NCBI GenBank assembly: GCA_964360445.1
Contig: CAYHWE010000035.1
Span: forward strand, 1-9,445
DNA from: CAYHWE01 sp964360445
GTDB taxonomy: Bacteria > Patescibacteriota > Patescibacteriia > Patescibacteriales > JAKAJF01
Reading direction: 5' to 3'
DNA length: 9,445 bases
Positions 4,711 to 9,445 of this stretch are shown here, piece by piece. Made by a program: the position numbers and the translations under genes. Under the pieces are notes generated by a model, which was not told the DNA's origin, made no database searches, and was given only the letters and a program-made list of their open reading frames with translations. Every line of letters begins with the position of its first letter. Position 1 is the stretch's first letter.

Positions 4711-4718
4711 CCCCTCTT
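4690..4718 (-). terminator. Intrinsic terminator after rbfA
   Basis: AAGAGGGG (4718-4711) and CCCCTCTT (4702-4695) form a perfect GC-rich stem with an eight-base loop, and seven T follow the CCCCTC arm on the minus strand. It begins two bases after the rbfA stop codon and would end the infB-rbfA transcript. Confidence 0.9.
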
Positions 4719-4720
4719 AA

Positions 4721-5062
4721 TTATTCATTCTCTTTATTTATCTCATCAAACAATTTATCTATTTTCGCCGCTTCTTTTTCCGTATCGTCAAATGCCCAAT
4801 TGAATTTAGGCACAGTCCTCATCTTTATTTCCTTACGCAAGACACCGGCGAACATCCCGCTTGAAGAACGCAGTCTCTTTAAAGCCGTTCCAGCCAAATT
4901 CTCCGGTAAAATTGAAATGCCGATTTTAGCGTATTTCAAATCCGGAGAAACCTTTACATAGGTTATCGTAATCATTCCCTCTTCCAAGGGTATTTCACGT
5001 GAAATCAGGGATCCCAGTTTTTCTCTTAATAATTCATTTACTTGTTCAATTCTACGTGACAT
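4721..5062 (-). CDS. rbfA: Ribosome-binding factor A
   Basis: RbfA is a small KH-fold protein that binds the immature 30S subunit and helps mature the 5' region of 16S rRNA; it is also linked to cold adaptation. The 113-aa product has the family layout: an N-terminal helix, RRIEQVNELLREKLGSLISREI (residues 3-24); a strand, ITITYVKVSPDLKYAKIGIS (31-50); and the late RKEIKMRTVPKFNWAFDDT segment (76-94), equivalent to the conserved L-x-x-R-x-x-P-x-L-x-F motif. A short acidic helix ends the protein. The ATG follows the infB stop by two bases, so the genes are almost certainly cotranscribed and translationally coupled, with AAGAAG in the end of infB as a weak ribosome site. A strong terminator follows directly. 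Confidence 0.96.
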   Translation of the reverse strand: MSRRIEQVNELLREKLGSLISREIPLEEGMITITYVKVSPDLKYAKIGISILPENLAGTALKRLRSSSGMFAGVLRKEIKMRTVPKFNWAFDDTEKEAAKIDKLFDEINKENE

Positions 5063-5064
5063 AA

Positions 5065-7026
5065 TTATATCTTCTTATAAACTTTCTCTTCTTTATAAAA
5101 TTCCAGGATGTCTCCGATTTCGATAACCGGATCACCTTCATATTTGATACCGCATTCCTGGTCCTGCTCAACGATTTTCACATCCTGTTTGCCTGACTGC
5201 AGCTTGGTCAGCTTGCCTTGCGCGACAAACTCTTTGTCACGGACAACCGTAATAAAGCTGTCAGCCTCAACCTTGCCCTCGAGCACCTTGCCGCCCAGGA
5301 TCTGGCTTTTATGTTCAGTCCTGAATATCGCCAAAACCTTCAATCTTCCCAAATCGACTTTCTTGATTTCCGGCGCGACCAATGCCTGCATCTGCGCTTT
5401 TATGTCATTGATCAGATCATAAATAATGCTGAATTTCTTAATAGCAATATTCTTATCGCGAGCCAATCTTTCGATCTGGGGAGTGGTTTTTACATTGAAT
5501 CCTAAAATTTGGGCACCCGTCGCTTCCGCGCGAGTGATATCGCTATCGCTGACATTACCCAACCCCCTATGGATAATTTTTACTTTAACCTCTCCGGTGT
5601 TGATTTTCTCCAAAGATTCTTCGATAGCCTCTGCTGAACCGAGCACATCGCTCTTGATGATCACATTCACCTTCTTCACGTTTTCATCTTCACCTGCTTC
5701 TTTCGCGACTGACGGCCTATGAGAGGCGACCCCTTTGATATTTTTCATTTTCATTTTTTCACCATCGCCAACAGCCAATATATCGCCGACGCTCGGAGCC
5801 AATTTCAAACCGATAATTTTCGCCGGCGTGGAGGGGCCCGCCTCCTCTATGTTTTCACCCTTATAATTCCTTAAAGCCCTGACCTTGCCGTAAATATTAT
5901 TGTCATACACAAGCTGGTCGCCGACTCTCAGCGTGCCGTTTTGGATCAAGATAGTCGCAACCGGCCCCTCCCCCTTGTTGATATGGGATTCGATAACGCT
6001 GCCGATTGCCGGCGCGTTCGGATTCGCCTTCAGATTTTCCGGTTCCAGATCGGCAGTCAAAAGCACCATGTCCAACAGTTCCTCGACTCCTTTGCCGTCT
6101 TTAGCTGAAACCGGCGCGCAAATAGTCTTGCCGCCCCAGTCTTCCGGAATAATATTAAGCATAGTGGACAAGTCCTGTTTTGTCTTTTCAATATTCGCTT
6201 CCGGCTTATCAATCTTGTTTATCGCCACGATAAAAGGAATGTTCGCCGCCTTAATGATGCTGTGCGCTTCGACTGTCTGCGGCTTAACGCTATCGTCAGC
6301 GGCTACGACTAAAATCGCAATATCGGCGACCTTAGCGCCGCGGCTACGCATAGCGGTAAAGGCTTCATGGCCCGGGGTATCGATAAACGTGATATGCCTG
6401 TTTTTTCTGACAACCTGATAAGCGCCGACGTGCTGAGTGATGCCGCCAGCCTCGCCAGCAACAACGTTCGTGCTTCTGATCGCATCCAACAATCTGGTTT
6501 TGCCATGATCGACATGTCCCATGACCACGATGATCGGAGCGCGAGCAATCAAATTTTCCTCTTTCTCTTTTCCTAAAACATCTTTTAATTTATCTTCCTC
6601 CTTCGTCTCCGCCTCTGCGCTTTCTGCCATCGGCACAACATTAACAAAAAGGTCAGCGCCGATAATTGAAGCGGTTTCAAAATCAATCCTTTCATTCAAA
6701 GAAGCGAATATGCCATTTTTCATGAGTTCAGCTAAAATTTTGCTTACCGGCAATTTTGTCAGATCTGCAAAATCACGGACAGTGATAAAGGCCGGCACCT
6801 GAATTTCAGCCTTTTCTTTTATAGTTTCCTTCTGTTTTTGCGCCTCTTGTTCTTGTTTGTATTCCAATTTCTTATTTAAAACATACCATTCCTTAATGAT
6901 CCTCTGCGCAGTCTTGTAATCAACCTTGATAGCTTTTTGGCCAATATCAAACCCTAGCTGCGGCAATTTATCGCGCAACTCCTGCGGGGTTATCCTTAAT
7001 ATTCTAGCTAACTCGGTTACATTCAT
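5065..7026 (-). CDS. infB: Translation initiation factor IF-2
   Basis: IF-2 is the GTPase that brings formyl-Met-tRNA to the 30S subunit and promotes subunit joining. At 653 aa it is a short form. Two IF2_N-type modules lie at about 1-50 (NVTELARILRITPQELRDKL) and 80-130, joined by a Glu/Lys/Gln-rich linker. The G domain has G1 GHVDHGKT (170-177), GGITQHVGAY with T197 (194-203), G3 DTPGHEAF (216-223), G4 NKID (270-273) and G5 SAKDGKG (307-313). Domain II follows, then the VNVIIKSDVLGSAEAIEESL segment (453-472) of domain III and a C-terminal fMet-tRNA-binding domain including FRTEHKSQILGGKVLEGKV (568-586). No Shine-Dalgarno precedes the ATG. It has its own promoter and leader and is coupled to rbfA. 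nusA, often next door, is absent here. Confidence 0.98.
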   Translation of the reverse strand: MNVTELARILRITPQELRDKLPQLGFDIGQKAIKVDYKTAQRIIKEWYVLNKKLEYKQEQEAQKQKETIKEKAEIQVPAFITVRDFADLTKLPVSKILAELMKNGIFASLNERIDFETASIIGADLFVNVVPMAESAEAETKEEDKLKDVLGKEKEENLIARAPIIVVMGHVDHGKTRLLDAIRSTNVVAGEAGGITQHVGAYQVVRKNRHITFIDTPGHEAFTAMRSRGAKVADIAILVVAADDSVKPQTVEAHSIIKAANIPFIVAINKIDKPEANIEKTKQDLSTMLNIIPEDWGGKTICAPVSAKDGKGVEELLDMVLLTADLEPENLKANPNAPAIGSVIESHINKGEGPVATILIQNGTLRVGDQLVYDNNIYGKVRALRNYKGENIEEAGPSTPAKIIGLKLAPSVGDILAVGDGEKMKMKNIKGVASHRPSVAKEAGEDENVKKVNVIIKSDVLGSAEAIEESLEKINTGEVKVKIIHRGLGNVSDSDITRAEATGAQILGFNVKTTPQIERLARDKNIAIKKFSIIYDLINDIKAQMQALVAPEIKKVDLGRLKVLAIFRTEHKSQILGGKVLEGKVEADSFITVVRDKEFVAQGKLTKLQSGKQDVKIVEQDQECGIKYEGDPVIEIGDILEFYKEEKVYKKI

Positions 7027-7070
7027 GATTTTAAGTTAAAAATAAAAAACATTTAAAGCGGATTTAAATG
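7023..7070 (-). promoter_or_regulatory. infB leader: hairpin with T-run and a nine-codon upstream ORF
   Basis: CATTTAAA (7070-7063) and TTTAAATG (7057-7050) form a perfect eight-base-pair stem with a five-base loop, followed by TTTTTTATTTTT. This is terminator-like, though the stem is AT-rich. The ATG at 7052-7050, in the descending arm, opens a tiny frame encoding MFFIFNLKS. Its TGA (7025-7023) overlaps the infB ATG. Neither has an obvious ribosome binding site. An attenuator or coupling peptide is possible but unproven. Confidence 0.35.
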
Positions 7071-7096
7071 CATATAAAATCCTCAAATTTTCTTTA

Positions 7097-7125
7097 AGTT
7101 TACAATATTTCATTGCAAAAGTCAA
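7097..7125 (-). promoter_or_regulatory. Sigma-70-like promoter for infB-rbfA
   Basis: The minus strand reads TTGACT (7125-7120), 17 bases, TAAACT (7102-7097). It lies between the queA terminator and infB. Transcription from about 7090 would give a leader near 63 nt. Confidence 0.6.
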
Positions 7126-7147
7126 ATAAAACCCTTTAAAATAAAGC

Positions 7148-7173
7148 AAAAAACGACTTTATTGTCGTTTTTT
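7148..7173. terminator. Intrinsic terminator after queA
   Basis: AAAAAACGAC (7148-7157) and GTCGTTTTTT (7164-7173) form a ten-base-pair stem with a six-base loop, two bases beyond the queA stop. The A/T flanks are symmetric, but only the minus strand has a gene upstream. Confidence 0.85.
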
Positions 7174-7175
7174 GA

Positions 7176-8270
7176 TCAATATATGAACATAACATCCCCA
7201 TAACTGAAAAACCGATATTTCTCTTTTATGGCCGCCTCATAAGCCTTCTTTATATTATCCCTCCCTGCAAAAGCGCTGATGAGCATCAATAAAGTAGACT
7301 TAGGGAGATGGAAATTTGTGATCATGGCATCAAGGACTTTAAACTCATATCCAGGATAAATAAAAATACTAGTCCAACCCTGCCAATCTTTTACTTCCTT
7401 TTTCGGACTGCTGAAATAAGTTTCTAGGCTTCGTACACTAGTAGTTCCGACTGCAATCACTCGCCTCTTCTCCTTTTTGACCTTCATAACTTTTTCAATC
7501 GTCTTCTTTTTTATTTCCACCCATTCCGAATGCATCTTATGTTCTAAAATATTATCTGTTTTTACCGGCGCAAAAGTGCCCAGCCCGACATGCAAAGTCA
7601 CATACTCAAAAATCACTCCCTTCTTTTTCAGCTTTTGGACCAACTCCTTTGTAAAATGCAGGCCTGCGGTCGGCGCTGCTACTGAACCGATCTTTTTCTC
7701 ATCCGCATAAATCGTTTGGTATGTTTTTATATCCTTTTTCAAGTTTTTCTCTGCGTCCCTCTTTATATACGGCGGCAAAGGAGTCTGTCCGATTTTATGG
7801 ACAATATCCATCAGATTTTTCCCTATTTTATCAAACCAAACATCCCAGGTACCATCTTCATTATTTTTCAAAAGACGCGCCTTCATACCCTTAAACTCTA
7901 TTTCCGAAATATTCTTTTTTCCCTTTCCTCCGACCAAACACTGCCAAACCTCCCCCTTCTCCTTGCCTGCCCGCCTGATAAAGGGGATTAGGGGGATTTG
8001 ATATTTGCCGACTTTATGCAAAAGAAAAACCTCAATTTTCCCGCCGGTTCCTTTTTTACCGCCAATCAGCCTTGCCGGAAAAACCTTGGAATTATTCAAA
8101 ACCAAAACATCTCCCTTTTGCAAATAATCAGCGATATCATAAAAATGCCTATGTTCTATATTCCCATTTCCTTTATCCAAAACTAAAAGCCGCGAATGGT
8201 CTCGCGGTTTTACCGATTCCTGAGCAATCAGCTCTTTCGGCAAATTGTAATCAAAATCGCTTAATCTCAT
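7176..8270 (-). CDS. queA: S-adenosylmethionine:tRNA ribosyltransferase-isomerase
   Basis: QueA transfers and isomerises the ribosyl group of SAM onto preQ1 at tRNA position 34, giving epoxyqueuosine in the queuosine pathway. The 364-aa protein has the family marks in order: LSDFDYNLPKELIAQ (3-17), RDHSRLLVLD (23-32), FPARLIGG (64-71), TYQTIYA (183-189), GSVAAPTAGLHFT (195-207), VTLHVGLGTF (224-233), HKMHSEW (244-250), RRVIAVGTTSVRSLE (269-283), ITNFHLPKSTLLMLISAFAG (317-336) and YRFFSYGDVMFI (352-363). Residues about 90-107 (QIPLIPFIRRAGKEKG) look like an insertion encoded by a palindromic repeat. AAAGGGG about ten bases before the ATG, supplied by a second copy of that repeat, may act as ribosome site. 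It follows ruvB by 36 bases, so cotranscription is likely; tgt is not present here. The stop is TGA. Confidence 0.97.
   Translation of the reverse strand: MRLSDFDYNLPKELIAQESVKPRDHSRLLVLDKGNGNIEHRHFYDIADYLQKGDVLVLNNSKVFPARLIGGKKGTGGKIEVFLLHKVGKYQIPLIPFIRRAGKEKGEVWQCLVGGKGKKNISEIEFKGMKARLLKNNEDGTWDVWFDKIGKNLMDIVHKIGQTPLPPYIKRDAEKNLKKDIKTYQTIYADEKKIGSVAAPTAGLHFTKELVQKLKKKGVIFEYVTLHVGLGTFAPVKTDNILEHKMHSEWVEIKKKTIEKVMKVKKEKRRVIAVGTTSVRSLETYFSSPKKEVKDWQGWTSIFIYPGYEFKVLDAMITNFHLPKSTLLMLISAFAGRDNIKKAYEAAIKEKYRFFSYGDVMFIY
7946..7999. repeat. Palindromic C/G-rich repeat inserted in frame in queA
   Basis: One end is AAACCTCCCCCTT (plus, 7946-7958) and the other AAGGGGATTAGGGGGATTT (7981-7999), imperfect inverted arms around a 22-base centre rich in CCTGCC/CCGCCTG. 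The strong C/G runs contrast with the surrounding AT-rich gene. The same arm pattern recurs at 8277-8308. It encodes QueA residues 91-108 without shifting the frame. Confidence 0.65.
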
Positions 8271-8276
8271 ATTTTT

Positions 8277-8308
8277 AAATCCCCTTTAACAAGGGGGTTG
8301 GGAGATTT
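8277..8308. repeat. Palindromic repeat filling the ruvB-queA gap
   Basis: AAATCCCCTT (8277-8286) and AAGGGGG-TTG-GGAGATTT (8291-8308) are imperfect inverted arms with a short centre, resembling the element inside queA. It takes up nearly the whole 36-base gap and overlaps the ruvB stop codon by two bases. It could form a hairpin in the ruvB-queA mRNA but lacks a T-run of terminator quality. Confidence 0.65.
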
Positions 8309-9347
8309 ATATTTTTCTTTCTCGTCCTAAATGTCTATATCCAAGGTCCGTCACCATCCTTCCTCTCGGACTCCTGTCCAAGAATCCAAGCTGCATAAGA
8401 TATGGCTCATAGACTTCTTCAACAGTGGAAACATCCTCGCCGGTTACCGCCGCAATCGTATTCAAGCCGACTGGGCCGCCATTGAATTTATCAATGATCG
8501 CTTCCAATATTTTCCTGTCGATCCAATCCAAGCCCAAGCCATCGACTTCGAGCAGATTAAAAGCCGCATCACATAATTCATTATGGATCAATCCATCTCC
8601 ATGTACATCGCAGTAATCCCTCACTCTCTTCAATAAACGGTTAGCAACTCTCGGCGTCCTTCTTGAGCGGGTGGCAATCGCTTCCGCCGCTTCTTTCTCC
8701 AGATTCACATTCAAGATGCCGGCACTTCTGACAATAATCCTTTCTATATCGCCATGGTCATAAAAATTCAGATGATAAGTGATGCCGAAACGGTCGCGCA
8801 AAGGAGCGGACAACATGCTCGCTTTTGTTGTCGCCCCAATAATGGTTATTTTAGGAAGGTCGATCCTTAGAGTACGCGCGGACGGACCCTTGCCGATAAT
8901 AATATCCAAGGCATAATCCTCCATTGCCGGATACAAAATCTCTTCGACGGACTTATTCAGTCTATGGATTTCATCGATAAACAAGATATCACCCTCGCCT
9001 AAATTAGTCAGGATTGCCGCCAAATCGCCGGTTTTCTCGATTGCCGGTCCGGAAGTAATCTTGATATTCGCCCCAAGCTCATTAGCGATAACATGGGCCA
9101 AGGTAGTCTTGCCCAACCCCGGCGCGCCATATAAAAGCACATGCTCGACCGGCTCTCCGCGTTTCTGCGCCGCCTGGATAAAGATGCTCAGATTCTTCTT
9201 GACCTTGTCTTGCCCAATATATTCTTCCAATGTTTTCGGGCGCAAAGACTGGTCCAGAACCTTGTCATCGCCGGTTTCCTTAGCCGAAATAACCCGCTCT
9301 TCGACGTTTTCTTCTGAATTCTCAAGAAAAGATTTGTCATCTATCAT
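8307..9347 (-). CDS. ruvB: Holliday junction branch-migration helicase RuvB
   Basis: RuvB is the hexameric AAA+ motor that, with RuvA, drives branch migration of Holliday junctions during recombinational repair. The 346-aa sequence is full length. Landmarks are LRPKTLEEYIGQDKVKKNL (35-53), Walker A GAPGLGKT (74-81), Walker B FIDEIHRL (123-130), sensor 1 GATTKAS (171-177), PLRDRFG with the arginine-finger region (182-188) and the Arg-rich sensor 2 segment TRSRRTPRVANRLLKRVRDY (226-245). The C-terminal winged helix has FNGGPVGLNTIAA (288-300) and EPYLMQLGFLDRSPRGR (314-330). The first 30 residues are an acidic, variable extension. There is no Shine-Dalgarno, and the predicted transcription start is only a few bases before the ATG. 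ruvA and ruvC are not adjacent in this window; queA follows, a common pairing. Confidence 0.98.
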   Translation of the reverse strand: MIDDKSFLENSEENVEERVISAKETGDDKVLDQSLRPKTLEEYIGQDKVKKNLSIFIQAAQKRGEPVEHVLLYGAPGLGKTTLAHVIANELGANIKITSGPAIEKTGDLAAILTNLGEGDILFIDEIHRLNKSVEEILYPAMEDYALDIIIGKGPSARTLRIDLPKITIIGATTKASMLSAPLRDRFGITYHLNFYDHGDIERIIVRSAGILNVNLEKEAAEAIATRSRRTPRVANRLLKRVRDYCDVHGDGLIHNELCDAAFNLLEVDGLGLDWIDRKILEAIIDKFNGGPVGLNTIAAVTGEDVSTVEEVYEPYLMQLGFLDRSPRGRMVTDLGYRHLGRERKI

Positions 9348-9355
9348 ATATATAA

Positions 9356-9384
9356 ATTGTAAGCTTATAAGGGTTTTTTGGCAA
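9356..9384 (-). promoter_or_regulatory. Sigma-70-like promoter for ruvB-queA
   Basis: The minus strand reads TTGCCA (9384-9379), 17 bases, TACAAT (9361-9356). Each hexamer matches consensus at five of six positions. The expected start (about 9349) is nearly at the ruvB ATG (9347-9345), so the mRNA would be leaderless or almost so. Confidence 0.65.
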
Positions 9385-9435
9385 ATGAGCTTCTGAATAA
9401 GATCAGATACATATTGGACTCCGAAGGAGGCTAAT

Positions 9436-9445
9436 ATGTATGCAA
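9436..9445 (+). CDS. Possible start of a divergent gene, cut by window edge
   Basis: AAGGAGG (9424-9430) lies five bases before ATG-TAT-GCA, ideal ribosome-site spacing, at the right edge. Only three codons are visible, so no product can be named. CTCC/GGAG (9419-9429) could fold the ribosome site into a small hairpin. No clear plus-strand promoter was found between here and ruvB. Confidence 0.35.

Noticed and set aside
5108..6802. Several plus-strand open frames of 69-172 codons opposite infB
   Set aside because: They lie wholly opposite a well-conserved gene, have no recognisable motifs or ribosome sites, and show the Ser/Leu/Pro-rich composition of antisense shadows.
9378..9420. Plus-strand promoter for the edge gene
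   Set aside because: TTGGCA and several weak -10-like strings occur, but none combine at 16-18 base spacing.
1..9445. Defence system, prophage, integron or transposon
   Set aside because: Every long gene is a recognisable housekeeping family except one small protein; no transposase, integrase, toxin or nuclease module is seen.

Overview
This window looks like the chromosome of a small, AT-rich bacterium with few accessory genes, most consistent with the Candidate Phyla Radiation (Patescibacteria, Parcubacteria-like). The clues are the gene set, a lysine- and glutamate-rich ribosomal protein S6 with a long charged tail, a Trm11-like RNA methylase with a TEPYLG catalytic motif, several genes with no Shine-Dalgarno sequence, and short intergenic gaps. 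TGA terminates queA, which argues against the lineages that recode UGA. The lineage call is inference from gene content, not a phylogeny. I see no tRNA, rRNA, CRISPR array, transposase, phage gene or defence system.

Layout. Reading leftwards from about 1145 (minus strand) is a ribosomal/replication operon: a structured leader, rpsF (S6), then ssb, which runs off the left edge. Back to back with it is a plus-strand THUMP/Trm11-type RNA methyltransferase (1179-2357). Its -35 box is the same palindromic hexamer that serves rpsF. The methyltransferase converges on a small unknown minus-strand gene (2387-2788) across a shared terminator. All genes from there to 9347 are on the minus strand: clpP, an NrnA-like DHH phosphoesterase, rbfA, infB, queA and ruvB. 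At the extreme right edge a strong ribosome binding site and ATG suggest the start of a divergent plus-strand gene.

Transcription units inferred from promoter-like and terminator-like sequences are: ruvB-queA; infB-rbfA; nrnA (probably with read-through toward clpP); clpP; the small gene; rpsF-ssb; and the methyltransferase alone. infB-rbfA-nrnA and ruvB-queA are gene orders common in bacteria. The products serve translation initiation and ribosome maturation (IF2, RbfA, S6), tRNA or rRNA modification (QueA, the methylase), nucleic acid turnover and repair (NrnA, RuvB, SSB) and proteolysis (ClpP).

The genes are mostly housekeeping. The interesting signal lies between and inside them. Examples are an rpsF leader with an intrinsic terminator and competing helices, divergent promoters sharing one -35 box, and a promoter built into the rbfA terminator. 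Two genes look nearly leaderless, and two families of short dispersed repeats have entered reading frames (queA and the methylase) without breaking them. All promoter and RNA-structure calls were made by eye and are untested.
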